Assembly (NCBI RefSeq): GCF_900109355.1
Contig: NZ_FOBF01000011.1
Span: 1 to 64,000, forward strand
Source of the DNA: Nonomuraea pusilla
GTDB lineage: Bacteria > Actinomycetota > Actinomycetes > Streptosporangiales > Streptosporangiaceae
Reading direction: 5' to 3'
Length of the DNA: 64,000 nucleotides
How positions within the stretch are numbered: position 1 is the stretch's first letter; every line of letters starts with the position of its first letter. Positions 25,539 through 34,908 of the stretch are shown in pieces. Made by a program: the position numbers and the translations under genes. Under the pieces are notes generated by a model. That model was not told the origin of the DNA and made no database searches. It worked only from the letters and a program-made list of their open reading frames with translations.

Positions 25539-27674
25539 TCAGCCGGGGAGGGTGGCGAGCCCCTGGAGGCCGGCGGCGTAGCCGTCAGGGGAGAGCGCCA
25601 GGGGCGTCCAGCCGACGCGTGACGCCGTCAGCGGCTCGCCGCCGGGCAGCCGCCACCGGCGCACCACGCCGTCGTGGCGGCCCGCCAGGAGCACGTCACC
25701 GGCGAACCGGAGCGAGACGACCATCGCCGGGCCGCACTCCAGGACGCCCGCCGCCTCCCCGGACCGCGCGTCCCACAGCAGGACCGCCCCGTCGAGCCCG
25801 CCCGAGGCGATCAGCGGACGCCCGCCGGACGAGCCGACGGCGAGCGCGTACACCGGGCCGGGGTGCGCGTCGGGCAGCGCGAGCAGCAGTTCGCCGGTAA
25901 GAGGGTCCCAGACGCGCACCTCCCGCCCGTACCCGGCCGACACCAGCACCTCCCGCCCCTCCACCCGCCCGGCGGCCAGCGCCGCCACCCCGCCGTCCCG
26001 CCCGGACAGGCGGCGCAGCGGGACGCCCGTGCCGGGGTCCCAGAGCCGCACGGAGCCGTCCACGCCGCCGGAGGCCAGCATGCCGCCGCAGAACGCCAGC
26101 GCGAGCACCTGCCCGGCGTGCGGCGTGAGCACGGCGGCCGCACGCAGCACCCCGTCGTGAACCCGTACGGCGCCGCCGGCCGTTCCGCACACCAGCCGCG
26201 GACCGCCGGGACCGCCGCCGCCCTCCGCGGGCCCGGCGGACGCGGTACCGTCCGGCTCCACCCCGGCCCCGGCCCGCCCCACGCCGTCGAAGGCGAGCGC
26301 GGTGACCGCGCCGTCGTCCGAGGACGCCTCGGCCAGCAGCGTGCCGGTCTCCAGGTCCCACACGCGAACGGCGCCGTCCGGCGACCCCGCCGCCAGCCTG
26401 CCGCCGCCCGCCGTCACCGACGTGCAGGGCACCGCCAGCTCCCGCACGGGCGTGCCGTCAGGCCGCCACACGCGCAGGGCCTCCCCGGACGTCACCAGAG
26501 CCGCGCGCCCCCCGACCAGGGCCGCCGCCAGCCCGGTGGGCCAGGCTCCGCCCACCCGCCAGGCCGCGGCCCGCTCGCCGCCGCCCAGGTCCCGGACCGT
26601 CACGGAGCCGTCGAGCGCGCAGGACGCCAGCGCGGGCCGCCCGTCCAGGACGGTGAAGGCCAGCCCCACGACGCTCGCCCCGTCACCTCGCAGGTCGTGG
26701 ACGAGCGCGCCGGTGGCGGCGTCCCACACCCGCACGACGCCGCCGCGCCCGCCTCCGGCCAGCGCCCCGGAGGGTCCCGCGGCCAGGACGGCTCCCGGGC
26801 CGAGGGCGCCGTCGAGGGCGCGCAGCGTCCGGCCGGTGGCGGGGTCCACGAGGCGTACCGCGCCCTCCGCGCCGGCGACGGCCACCGCGCGCCCGCCTGC
26901 CGCCTCCACCACGCACACCGCGCCGCCGTCCCGGTCGAGCGGGCCGTACGCGTGCCCGCTCGCCGTGTCCCAGGCGTGGACGCCCCCACCGGCGGAGAAG
27001 ACGGCGCCGTCGTGGCAGGCCAGCGCGCGCACCGGGCCCGCGTGCCCCGTCCGGGCCGCCTCCAGGCGTCCCGAGCCCAGGTTCCACAGCCTGACGACGC
27101 CGTCGTCGCCCGCGCACGCCGCCAGTCCGCGCCGCAGCGCGACCGCCCGCACCGCCGTGCCGGCCGGGATCGGCACGGTCAGCGGCTCGCCCCCGGGCAC
27201 GGCGTACACGCGCAGCGTCCCGTCCTCGCCGCCCACCACGCACGCCGGACGGCCCCGGAACTCGCCGAACGCCGCCGCCCCAGGCTCGCCCCTGCCGCTC
27301 CCGGTCCGCGCCACGTGCCCGTACGCCACCGCGGGAGGCAGCGAACCGGCGCCGCCGCGTACCGCCGCGGCCAGCTCGTCCAGCAGCTCCAGCACGGGCG
27401 CGAGCCGGCCGCCTCTGGCGCTCCGCTCGTCGGTGACCACCCGGCCGCCCGGCTCGCGCTCCAGCGACACCGGGACGAACCCGGGCCGGGCCTCGCGGAC
27501 GGCCACGAACGGGAACCCCGACCCGGCGAGCGCGGACTCGAGGCGCGGCCAGACGACGGGGTCCAGCGTGGCCGTCCAGGTGCCGGGCGGAGCCTGCGCG
27601 TGCAGGACGGCCCGCCCGTCGTCGGCGACGGCGAGTTCGACGGTGTTGCCCAGCCGGTAGACGATGCGCGCCAC
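25539..27674 (-). CDS. WD40-repeat protein
   Basis: 711 residues from GTG 27674. An N-terminal 100-residue domain of unknown type (VARIVYRLGNTVELAV...) precedes a long beta-propeller region of about twelve degenerate WD units (VRLWNLGSG, VRVWDAATG, VRVWDLETG, VRLWDPGTG, VRVWDPLTG, VLLWDARSG). Cytoplasmic: no signal peptide. WD40 propellers are protein-binding scaffolds. Its convergent position next to the large effector-like protein makes an immunity or regulatory role imaginable but unsupported. The 3' end abuts the duplicated junction sequence. Confidence 0.85.
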   Translation of the reverse strand: MARIVYRLGNTVELAVADDGRAVLHAQAPPGTWTATLDPVVWPRLESALAGSGFPFVAVREARPGFVPVSLEREPGGRVVTDERSARGGRLAPVLELLDELAAAVRGGAGSLPPAVAYGHVARTGSGRGEPGAAAFGEFRGRPACVVGGEDGTLRVYAVPGGEPLTVPIPAGTAVRAVALRRGLAACAGDDGVVRLWNLGSGRLEAARTGHAGPVRALACHDGAVFSAGGGVHAWDTASGHAYGPLDRDGGAVCVVEAAGGRAVAVAGAEGAVRLVDPATGRTLRALDGALGPGAVLAAGPSGALAGGGRGGVVRVWDAATGALVHDLRGDGASVVGLAFTVLDGRPALASCALDGSVTVRDLGGGERAAAWRVGGAWPTGLAAALVGGRAALVTSGEALRVWRPDGTPVRELAVPCTSVTAGGGRLAAGSPDGAVRVWDLETGTLLAEASSDDGAVTALAFDGVGRAGAGVEPDGTASAGPAEGGGGPGGPRLVCGTAGGAVRVHDGVLRAAAVLTPHAGQVLALAFCGGMLASGGVDGSVRLWDPGTGVPLRRLSGRDGGVAALAAGRVEGREVLVSAGYGREVRVWDPLTGELLLALPDAHPGPVYALAVGSSGGRPLIASGGLDGAVLLWDARSGEAAGVLECGPAMVVSLRFAGDVLLAGRHDGVVRRWRLPGGEPLTASRVGWTPLALSPDGYAAGLQGLATLPG

Positions 27675-27816
27675 GCCGCACGACTGTAGGCCACCGGCGC
27701 CCGCCCCCGGGCAGCGGGAGCGGCGAGCACACAGGCCGGGGGTTTCGAAGCGGCGGCGGCGGGCACCTGCCGACGACGGTGGACGGGCGGGACGGCGCCG
27801 AGGCGGAGGTGGTCGC

Positions 27817-28704
27817 ATGCGGAAGCTCGTGGCGCTGGGGAACCCGGCGGCCGGCGGCGTGGACGGCGACGCCCGCCGGGCGGTGCTGGAGGTCCTGCGG
27901 GGCGGCGCGGACGTCGAGGACGTCGTCTTACGGAGCCCCGGCGACCTGGACGCCGCCCTGGACGCGCACGCGGACCGGGTCCCGGTGGTGCTGGGCGGCG
28001 ACGGGACGTTGCACGCCGTCGTCGCGGCCCTCCTGCGGCGCGGCGAGCCGGCCGCCAGGCCGGTCGGCCTGGTCCCGCTGGGTACGGGCAACGACCTGGC
28101 CCGCGCCCTGGGCGTCCCGCTGGAGCCGAGGGCGGCGGCCCGGATCGTCCTCGACGGCCGCGAACGGCCGCTCGACCTGCTGGTGGACGAGCGCGGCGGC
28201 GTCGTGGTGAACGCCGTCCACATCGGCGTGGGCGCCCTGGCCTCGGAGCGGGCGGCGCCGCTCAAGCCGGTGCTGCGCCGCGCCGCCTACCCCGCCGGCG
28301 CCCTGATCGCCGGGGTCAGGGGGCGCGGGTGGCGGCTGCGCGTGACGGTGGACGGGCAGGTGGTGGGCGACGGCCGGCGCAGGGTCCTCATGGTCGGCGT
28401 CGGCAACGGGACGTCGATCGGCGGCGGCACCCCGCTCATGCCTGGCGCGCGGCCCGACGACGGCCTGGCCGACGTCGTGGTCTCGTACACGGTGCCGCCG
28501 TGGTCGCGCCTGGCGTTCGCGCTGCTGCTCCGGCTGGGACGGCACCAGCGGCGCGACGACGTCCTGACCTTCCGCGCCCGCGAGGTGCGGGTGGAGGGCG
28601 AGCCGGCGCCCGCGAACGCCGACGGCGAGCCGCACCCGCCCGCGCCCCGCCGCTCCTGGACCGTCCACCCGGCCGCCTGGCGCCTCATCGCCCCGGTCGA
28701 GTAG
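27817..28704 (+). CDS. diacylglycerol kinase catalytic-domain (YegS-like) lipid kinase
   Basis: A 295-residue DAGK_cat protein that phosphorylates a lipid hydroxyl with ATP. It shows the N-terminal NPAAGG, the signature GGDGTLHAVVAAL near 62, and PLGTGNDLARALG. The C-terminal beta-sandwich ends in a Pro-rich linker. ATG 27817 has GGCGGAGGTGG close upstream. It is divergent from the WD40 gene and its 3' end overlaps the convergent membrane-protein gene by 20 nt. Substrate lipid not assigned. Confidence 0.88.
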   Translation: MRKLVALGNPAAGGVDGDARRAVLEVLRGGADVEDVVLRSPGDLDAALDAHADRVPVVLGGDGTLHAVVAALLRRGEPAARPVGLVPLGTGNDLARALGVPLEPRAAARIVLDGRERPLDLLVDERGGVVVNAVHIGVGALASERAAPLKPVLRRAAYPAGALIAGVRGRGWRLRVTVDGQVVGDGRRRVLMVGVGNGTSIGGGTPLMPGARPDDGLADVVVSYTVPPWSRLAFALLLRLGRHQRRDDVLTFRAREVRVEGEPAPANADGEPHPPAPRRSWTVHPAAWRLIAPVE

Positions 28705-29674
28705 AGGGCGCGTCGTGCCGGCGGCGGCGGTGGTAGCAGACGGCGGCAGTGGCGAGCGCGGCGCCCCAGAGCGGCCAGAAGCACTCAGGCAGCCAGGCGC
28801 CCCACTCCGCCAGGGAGAACCGGCCGGCGACGGTCCAGCGGACGTAGGTGAGCCCGGCCACGGTGATGATGATGGAGACGAACCCGGCGGGGACGACCGC
28901 GAGCAGCGGCGGCACCCGCCTGCCCCGCAGGCCGGGGATCCAGCGCGGGAAGACCTCGCCCCACCGCTGGACCAGCCCCAGGGTGAGCACGCCGCCGAGC
29001 GCGCCGAACGTCGCCAGGTAGGCGCCCGCCAGCCACAGGCCGTCCTCGCCTTCGGCCAGGAACTCCTCGCTCACGCCGAGGGGGACGCCGAGGGCCCACG
29101 CCCACCGGGTGGCGCAGTACAGCAGAGGCACCGCGACCGCCACGGCCACCGCGACGCGCCCGCGCTCCGGGGTGAACCAGCTCCCGCGCTCCTGACCCCG
29201 GGCGCGGGCCAGCGCCGCGGCGGCCAGCAGCAGGCCGCCCAGCACGCACACGAGCTGGTTGAGCACCGGCCACGGCCAGGCGTCGGCGAAGGTCGCGCCG
29301 CCGAGGCTCCAGCCGAAGGCGGGAGCCGCCAGCAGCAGCGGCGTGTACGCGACGCCCATCATCAGCCGGGAGTCGGGGATCACCAGGACGAGGAGCGCGG
29401 CGATCGGCCAGGCCAGGAACAGCGGGGCGCGGCGGCTGCTCCGGCGGGTGAGGGCCAGCGCCGTGCCGGCGGTCAGCAGGCCGAGAGCGGCGACCGCCCA
29501 GCCGAAGCCCGGCGCCGTCCAGGCCAGGATCGACAGCGCCCCGTCCGGGTCGGGGTCGGAGGCGCCCCACGGGTATCCGGGCGCGCCGAGCGCCCACGCG
29601 GCCCCGAGCGCGCCGTAGGCGAGCGCCCACAGCGCCGCCGCGTACGCCGGCCGGTGAGAAGGGGAGATCGTCAT
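28685..29674 (-). CDS. polytopic membrane protein of unknown function
   Basis: 329 residues with about eight hydrophobic helices separated by short loops, Trp-rich, with no catalytic motif I recognise. The starting ATG (29672-29674) is divergent from the histidine-kinase gene, sharing a 120-bp control region, so it may be a target of, or work with, that two-component system. Function unknown. Confidence 0.7.
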   Translation of the reverse strand: MTISPSHRPAYAAALWALAYGALGAAWALGAPGYPWGASDPDPDGALSILAWTAPGFGWAVAALGLLTAGTALALTRRSSRRAPLFLAWPIAALLVLVIPDSRLMMGVAYTPLLLAAPAFGWSLGGATFADAWPWPVLNQLVCVLGGLLLAAAALARARGQERGSWFTPERGRVAVAVAVAVPLLYCATRWAWALGVPLGVSEEFLAEGEDGLWLAGAYLATFGALGGVLTLGLVQRWGEVFPRWIPGLRGRRVPPLLAVVPAGFVSIIITVAGLTYVRWTVAGRFSLAEWGAWLPECFWPLWGAALATAAVCYHRRRRHDAPSTRPGR

Positions 29675-29795
29675 GCCATCAGCCTTCCGGCGCGGCGGGA
29701 GGGCGGGCCAGATGCCGTTCGGCACCCTTGGCGGCCGGAGCAGGTGCCGTCCGGCACCCCTCGGCGCGGCACCCGATGCGCGTATCGTCGCCTGG

Positions 29796-30902
29796 GTGAG
29801 CGTGATGGGGGTTCTCGCCCAGATGTCGGCGGTGGCCGCCGCCTGGCTGGCCGCGGCAGGGATGTCCTGGCCTCGGTCCCGGCCACGGCTGTCCCGGTGG
29901 GCTCTGCCGGCGGCGGGCGTGTCGGTGGCGGTCACGCTGGCCCAGGTGGCCGGCTGGGTGCCACCGGTGCCCGGGTCCGACCTGCTGGGCATGACCGAGA
30001 GCGTGGCGCTGATGGCGCTGACCGGCCTGGTCGCCCGCCACACGCCGGTCCGGATGGCCCTCGTGTCCGCTCCGGTGGCGGGCCTGGCGGCGGCCACCTG
30101 GCCGCTGCGCGTGTTCACGCCCGCCTCGGCGCTGGAGGGGGTGGGCGTGTGCGCGTTCTGGGGGCTGGGCGCGCTGCTGGCCGCCGCCGTCGGCGCCTAC
30201 CTGCGGCTGCTCGCCGTACGGCAGGAGCGCGCGGTGGCCGAGACCCGTCTGGTGCTGCGGCTGCGGCTCGCCAGGGACCTGCACGACTATCTGGCGCACG
30301 ACATCAGCGAGATGGTGGCGCACGCCCAGGCGGGCGGGGTCGCGGGCGATCCCCGGCAGGCGCTGGAGCGCGTCGAGGCCGCGGGCCGGCGAGCCCTGTC
30401 GATGCTGGACCGGACGCTGGACATGCTGCACCACGACCGGCCGCTCGGGCCCACCGGCGACCTGGACGGCATCCGGGAGGCGGCCGCACGGTTCTCCGCC
30501 GCCGGCCCGGCCCAGGTGGACCTGCGCATGGACGCGGCGGTGGCGGTCCCGCCCGAGACGGCGTCCCTGGCGCACCGGATCGTGATCGAGGGACTGACCA
30601 ACGTCCGGCGGCACGCCCCGCATGCCGGACGCGTGACCCTGAGCGTCAGCGCGTCGCCCGGCGGCTTGCGGGTCACGATGACCAACGACGGCGTGGCCCG
30701 CGCCCCGGCCACCCGAAGGGGCGGCACCGGCCTGGCGGCCCTGGCCTCGCTCGTCCAGGCCCAGGGCGGTGAGCTGATCGCGGGAGCCGCGCCGCAGGGG
30801 TGGTCGCTGACCGCCCGGCTGCCGCTGGCACAATCGCCGGAGTGGTCACCCGCATCCTCATCGCCGACGACCAGGCGGGCATCCGCGGCGCCTTCCGGCT
30901 GA
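29796..30902 (+). CDS. NarL-family sensor histidine kinase
   Basis: About 368 residues. Residues 1-130 contain four to five membrane helices. The HisKA_3 dimerisation segment reads LRLARDLHDYLAHDISEM, with the phospho-accepting His in DLHD. A reduced HATPase has NVRRHAPHAGRV (N box) and GGTGLAAL (G box). A start at GTG 29796 or ATG 29805 fits the first helix; both are possible. The 3' end overlaps the response-regulator gene by 61 nt, so the pair is co-transcribed. Signal unknown; the short loops suggest membrane or intramembrane sensing. Confidence 0.85.
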   Translation: MSVMGVLAQMSAVAAAWLAAAGMSWPRSRPRLSRWALPAAGVSVAVTLAQVAGWVPPVPGSDLLGMTESVALMALTGLVARHTPVRMALVSAPVAGLAAATWPLRVFTPASALEGVGVCAFWGLGALLAAAVGAYLRLLAVRQERAVAETRLVLRLRLARDLHDYLAHDISEMVAHAQAGGVAGDPRQALERVEAAGRRALSMLDRTLDMLHHDRPLGPTGDLDGIREAAARFSAAGPAQVDLRMDAAVAVPPETASLAHRIVIEGLTNVRRHAPHAGRVTLSVSASPGGLRVTMTNDGVARAPATRRGGTGLAALASLVQAQGGELIAGAAPQGWSLTARLPLAQSPEWSPASSSPTTRRASAAPSG

Positions 30903-31471
30903 TCCTCGACGCCCAGCCCGACATGACCGTGGTGGCCGAGGCCGCCGACGGGCGCACCGCGATCGACACCGCCAAGGCGGTACGGCCCGACGTGGTGCTC
31001 GCCGACATCCGCATGCCCGGGGCCGACGGGATCGAGGTGACCCGCGCTCTGGCCGGCAGCGGCATCCACGTCGTGGTCGTCACCACGTTCGGGCTGGACG
31101 AGTACGTGCACGCCGCGCTGCGGCACGGCGCCGCCGGGTTCGTGCTCAAACGCTCCGGCCCCACGCTGATCGTCGAGGCCGTCAGGGCCGCGATGAACGG
31201 CGACGTACTCATCAGCCCGCAGCTCACCGTCCGGCTGCTGCGCCGGGCGGGCCCGCCGCGCGAGACCTCCGACGTCGTCCTCACCGAGAGGGAGGACGAG
31301 ATCGTCGCCCTGGTCGCCCAGGGCATGACCAACGCCGAGATCGCGGCCGAGCTCTTCCTGTCCCCGGGCACCGTGAAGAACCACATCGCCTCCGTCCAGC
31401 GCAAGACCGGCGCGAGGAACCGGGTCTCGATCGCCGCGTGGGCCTGGGCGACCGGCAGGGCCAGGCCCTGA
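30842..31471 (+). CDS. LuxR/NarL-family response regulator
   Basis: A 209-residue regulator. The receiver domain (1-120) has acidic pair Asp9/Asp10 and phospho-acceptor Asp55 in VVLADIRMPG. The C-terminal LuxR HTH reads LTEREDEIVALVAQGMTNAE then LFLSPGTVKNHI. The start GTG at 30842 lies inside the kinase gene. Output partner of the preceding kinase. Target genes not known; the divergent membrane protein is a candidate. Confidence 0.9.
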   Translation: MVTRILIADDQAGIRGAFRLILDAQPDMTVVAEAADGRTAIDTAKAVRPDVVLADIRMPGADGIEVTRALAGSGIHVVVVTTFGLDEYVHAALRHGAAGFVLKRSGPTLIVEAVRAAMNGDVLISPQLTVRLLRRAGPPRETSDVVLTEREDEIVALVAQGMTNAEIAAELFLSPGTVKNHIASVQRKTGARNRVSIAAWAWATGRARP

Positions 31472-31520
31472 TCCCGCCGCGGGCCGGCCTGGGGCTCCTG
31501 GCGACCTGAAGACACGCGTG

Positions 31521-31556
31521 GGCGCGTCCCTGCCCGGCTGAGGGCGGGGACGCGCC
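31521..31556. terminator. bidirectional terminator hairpin
   Basis: GGCGCGTCCC (31521-31530) pairs perfectly with GGGACGCGCC (31547-31556), with an inner GCCC/GGGC extension. It lies between the convergent response regulator and inhibitor genes. Confidence 0.75.
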
Positions 31557-31570
31557 GCTTCAGGCCCGGG

Positions 31571-31966
31571 TCAGGACTCCGGAGGGGTGTAGCAGGAGGG
31601 GCCGTTCGGCCCGCCGACGCGTACGGACTCGAAGAAGTCGCGGTAGCTGACGTAGAAGTTGCCCTTGCCCCCGGGCGAGGTCGCGGCGGAGCAGCCGCCG
31701 TAGTTCGCGTCGGAGTAGAGGTGGACGTACACGCCGGTACGGTTCCAGTCGGACTTGCCGCGGTTGCTCATGTTGAGGGCGGCCAGATCGGGAGTGTCGG
31801 CCTTGATGGTGATCATGTCGCCCGAGCCGTCCAGGCCGGAGAACATGCAGTAGTAGGTGTCGGGGCAGCGGTCGTAGCCTTCGGCGGCGTGAGCGGGTGC
31901 GGTCGGCAGGAGGGTCAGCGCGGCGGCCGCGGTCGTTAGCACGAGCATGTGAAGCTTTTTGCCCAT
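31571..31966 (-). CDS. secreted peptidase inhibitor family I36-like protein
   Basis: 131 residues. The signal peptide is MGKKLHMLVLTTAAAALTLL with cleavage after AHA (about residue 27). The mature domain has beta/gamma-crystallin-like spacing of aromatic and Cys residues (CPDTYYCMFSGLDGSG, LYSDANYGGC, VSYRDFFESVRVGG), typical of the I36 (SMPI-like) metallopeptidase inhibitor family of actinomycetes. The start ATG at 31964-31966 has AGAGGGG 5 nt upstream. Extracellular; target protease unknown. Confidence 0.75.
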   Translation of the reverse strand: MGKKLHMLVLTTAAAALTLLPTAPAHAAEGYDRCPDTYYCMFSGLDGSGDMITIKADTPDLAALNMSNRGKSDWNRTGVYVHLYSDANYGGCSAATSPGGKGNFYVSYRDFFESVRVGGPNGPSCYTPPES

Positions 31967-32259
31967 AACCCCTCTTTGGTGAAGGTTTCCTTCGGCGACG
32001 CGATGAACGTACATGACCTTCAGGACTGACGGAAGAGGGGTGAAAGGCGCAAACCCGCATTGCGTCGTGACCCAAATGTGGGGCGGAATGTCATGCTTTC
32101 CCGCTTTGAGCCCTTTTAGGAGGTCGGAGAGCATGAATCGACCGTCCGGAAAGGACGCCCCACGCTGATTCCGGTCATGCGGTTCCCGGCCCGAGTCCGG
32201 GCCTTGCCGGCAGCGAGAGCCGGGCCGGGTTCCGCACGGAACGGTCGGCGACCGGTGGA

Positions 32260-33924
32260 TCAGGTCTGGCGCCGGGCCGCGGCGGCCTCCCACGTCCGCA
32301 GGTACGACTCGGCGCCCGCCGCCAGGTCGCGCACGATCTGGTCGCCGGCGAGGAGACGCATGTCCTCGACCCAGTCGGGCACCAGGCCGTAGTTGGCGAC
32401 GCCGTCCGCGTTGACGTCCCAGACCCGCTCACCGGTACGCAGCCGGTCCAGCGTGACGCCCTCGAACGAGGTGAACGGGTAACGCACCGGGTTCGCGGCG
32501 CTGCCCGCTCGGGGCCCGGGGAGCCGGCCCATGCCGTTGACGTCCAGGCCGTAGCCGTACCCGGACACCCCGTGCTGCTGCCGCTCCGCGGCTCCGCGGC
32601 GCCACTCGGCGACGAAGTGCTCGGCGTCGTGCCCGTACTGCGTGATCATGCCGCCGAGCGCGTAGATCCTGGCGAAGAAGCCCGGGTCGGCCCAGCTGTG
32701 CGAGGAGACCACGCCGGGGTAGCGGGCGGCCTCCAGGAGCTCCAGCGTCCTGGACGCGGCCTTGACGCTCATGTGGTCGATCTCGACGAGCATGCCGCGT
32801 TTGACCAGCCCCTGGACCATGTACTCGCCGAGCGAGGTCAGCCCGCGCGTGTTGCAGTGCGGCGCCGGCGGGTACGCGGGCAGCGAGACGCCCGGGGGCA
32901 GCCACCCGGCGATCTGGTCGGGCAGGACGCCGCCCGGCTCGATCGGGTTGTCGTGCTGCGGCCCGGTGCAGGTGCGGGCCTTCCAGAACGTGCCCGTCGA
33001 CAGGAAGTTGCCCAGGTTGACGATGGCGCCCTGGGTGCCGGAGTCGAAGCGCACCCCGCACAGCGCGTTGTCGTACTTGTGGCAGACGAACATGCTGCGC
33101 ACGCCCAGCGCGTGCATCTCGTCCAGGCCGCGGTCGATCTGGGCCTTCGTGCACTGCGGGACGCCGAGGATCTGCCGGCAGCCGAACGGCTCCGACGTCT
33201 CCACGCCGAGGATGACGGCGAGCTTGCCCGCCTTGACCGTGCGCCTGGCCTGCGCCGGGTCGTCCACGATGCGGAACCAGCCGCGGCCGGGTCCGCCGTT
33301 CTCGGCGTCGATGTGGTCCTGCAGCTCGCGGGCCCGCTGCGCCTGGAGCCTGAGCGTGCTCATCTCGTCGCAGGAGTTGCGCCTCAGCGGGTAGATCGCG
33401 CAGAGCTGGCGGTTGGCGACCAGGTGGTTGACCAGCACCCGCAGGCCGCCCTTCCACGCGCGCTCCACCCAGGTGTAGTACGCCTGCTGGTGGGTGAGCG
33501 AGTCGTGGGCCGGCCAGTCGCGGAACGTGGGCCAGCCGGCCGGGTCGTGGGTGCCGGTGGGGGAGCCGGTCCTGGTGAAGTTCTCGAACCAGGCCAGCTC
33601 GCCGTTGGGGTGGTGGTCGGGGCAGTCGGCCAGCGCTTCGGAGATGCCGTCGGGGTCGAACGGCTTGCCGCACATCAGCATGCCGCCGAAGGCCTCGTAC
33701 GAGAACAGGTGGCTGTGCCCGTCGACGAACCCGCGCACCTCGGCGGCGGAGGCGGCGGACTCTGCAGTGGACTGTGCGGCGGACTGTGCGGCGGACTCTG
33801 CGGTGGCGGGCCGGTGGGGGGCGGCGGCGGCCGGGCCGGCGGGGGAGATCAGCGAGCCGGACAGCAGGAGCACGAGGGCGATCAGCCAGCCGGCGGAGCG
33901 GCGGGCGGCGGATCGGCGGCGCAT
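32260..33924 (-). CDS. secreted amidohydrolase / renal-dipeptidase-like (M19-like) protein
   Basis: 554 residues. A signal peptide ends near AAAAP (about 38), then an Ala/Glu/Ser-rich linker made of imperfect 12-nt repeats (33766-33805). The TIM-barrel metal-dependent hydrolase domain shows VDGHSHLF at the first strand, LVEIDHMSVKA, and VVSSHSWADPGFFARI, each with metal-ligand His, plus several Cys pairs suiting an exported enzyme. These resemble membrane-dipeptidase-like proteins; the substrate could be dipeptides or another amide. The start ATG at 33922-33924 has GAGGTGA upstream. Confidence 0.72.
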   Translation of the reverse strand: MRRRSAARRSAGWLIALVLLLSGSLISPAGPAAAAPHRPATAESAAQSAAQSTAESAASAAEVRGFVDGHSHLFSYEAFGGMLMCGKPFDPDGISEALADCPDHHPNGELAWFENFTRTGSPTGTHDPAGWPTFRDWPAHDSLTHQQAYYTWVERAWKGGLRVLVNHLVANRQLCAIYPLRRNSCDEMSTLRLQAQRARELQDHIDAENGGPGRGWFRIVDDPAQARRTVKAGKLAVILGVETSEPFGCRQILGVPQCTKAQIDRGLDEMHALGVRSMFVCHKYDNALCGVRFDSGTQGAIVNLGNFLSTGTFWKARTCTGPQHDNPIEPGGVLPDQIAGWLPPGVSLPAYPPAPHCNTRGLTSLGEYMVQGLVKRGMLVEIDHMSVKAASRTLELLEAARYPGVVSSHSWADPGFFARIYALGGMITQYGHDAEHFVAEWRRGAAERQQHGVSGYGYGLDVNGMGRLPGPRAGSAANPVRYPFTSFEGVTLDRLRTGERVWDVNADGVANYGLVPDWVEDMRLLAGDQIVRDLAAGAESYLRTWEAAAARRQT

Positions 33925-34043
33925 CGCGGTCACCTCGCAGGGGACGGGGTCGAGGGGGATGCCGTCAGCATCCGCCGCCCGCGCCGCCCCCGCAAGACCC
34001 AAACATGAGTGGCACTCGGGTTGCCGGGTCGGCGCCGGAGCCG

Positions 34044-34298
34044 TCAGCCCCCGGTCCTGGGCGAACCCGCGGTCAGGCTGCTCCACAGCGCGGCACGGCC
34101 CTTGTACGGCACGAGGCTGCCGTCCTCCTTCCGGCGCAGGGCGTACTCGCCGTCGGCCGAGCGCACCGAGTCGCCCGCCTTGAGCGTCTGGCCGGGCTCC
34201 ACCCAGGTCGTACGGACGGCCGCGGCGGCAGGAGGCGAGGTTGTCCGGAGGCCGTCCGCGTCCATGGTCATTTCAAAACTTGTGGAACCGTCGCCCAA
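34044..34298 (-). CDS. short bulb-lectin-like (beta-prism II) fragment or small protein
   Basis: 84 residues. The last 45 (VEPGQTLKAGDSVRSADGEY then LRRKEDGSLVPYKG, ALWSS) look like one repeat of a B-lectin/mannose-binding beta-prism domain, though the QxDxNxVxY motif is degraded (KEDGSLVPY). No signal peptide and no strong ribosome site. It may be the tail of a decayed lectin-type protein. Low certainty that it is expressed. Confidence 0.35.
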   Translation of the reverse strand: MGDGSTSFEMTMDADGLRTTSPPAAAAVRTTWVEPGQTLKAGDSVRSADGEYALRRKEDGSLVPYKGRAALWSSLTAGSPRTGG

Positions 34299-34302
34299 AA
34301 CA

Positions 34303-34331
34303 TTGACGATGCGTAGCCGAGCGATTACTAA
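34303..34331 (+). promoter_or_regulatory. probable promoter of the small secreted protein gene
   Basis: TTGACG (34303-34308), 17-nt spacer, TACTAA (34326-34331), about 38 nt upstream of the GTG start and in an AT-rich patch. Confidence 0.5.
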
Positions 34332-34369
34332 TCGGAGGCGTCACTCGTCGTCCAGTGAAAGGAGAACCC

Positions 34370-34684
34370 GTGCGCATCCTTGGCACGGGGGCCGCGCTCG
34401 GCGCGGCCGCCCTCACGGTCTCGCTCGGCCTTCTCTCCTCGCCCGCGCAGGCGGCGCCCGCACTCCCCGCGGGCAACGCTCCCACCTGCGTCACCGTCTG
34501 GGAGAAGGTCGGCACCATCACCAAGACCGGCTACGCGAGGAACGACTGCGGAAGGACGCTCAACCTGAAGATCATCTGGGCGCACGGCACCGACGGCTCC
34601 TGCCAGACCGTCCGTGCGGGCGGGACGATCAGCAGCAAGGTGCCGCGCGGCATCCGCAGCTTCGACGGCGCCGACCTCTGCTGA
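34370..34684 (+). CDS. small secreted four-Cys protein, tendamistat-like spacing
   Basis: 104 residues from GTG 34370 with AAAGGAGA 5 nt upstream. The signal peptide ends ...SSPAQA (about residue 29). The mature 70-residue domain has four Cys with spacings 20, 18 and 26. Tendamistat-type alpha-amylase inhibitors have 16, 18 and 28 and share the CVT...Y-x-CxxTxxxKxxW/Y layout. The Trp-Arg-Tyr amylase-binding triplet is absent, so it may be a related fold with a different target. Secreted; function unproven. Confidence 0.6.
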   Translation: MRILGTGAALGAAALTVSLGLLSSPAQAAPALPAGNAPTCVTVWEKVGTITKTGYARNDCGRTLNLKIIWAHGTDGSCQTVRAGGTISSKVPRGIRSFDGADLC

Positions 34685-34908
34685 CCCTCCGGCGGCCGGC
34701 CCTTCCGTGAGGGCCGGCCGAGGAGGGCCGGACGGGGGACGGCCGGCGGACGGCGCCGCCGAGAAGGGGCGCCAGGAAGCCGCCGCCCCCCGACCGGCCC
34801 GGTCGCGGGCCACACCCACGTCGCCCGCCAGCCGGCGGTGCGGGCATGCGTCAGCGGGGCCGGGGCCGGCTGTCCTGCCGGTCCGCGCCCCGATCCGTAC
34901 CTTCCGTG

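Noticed and set aside
25539..27674. WD40 protein as the immunity protein of the large effector
   Set aside because: Convergent rather than co-transcribed, and no known immunity fold is visible. Left as possible but unsupported.
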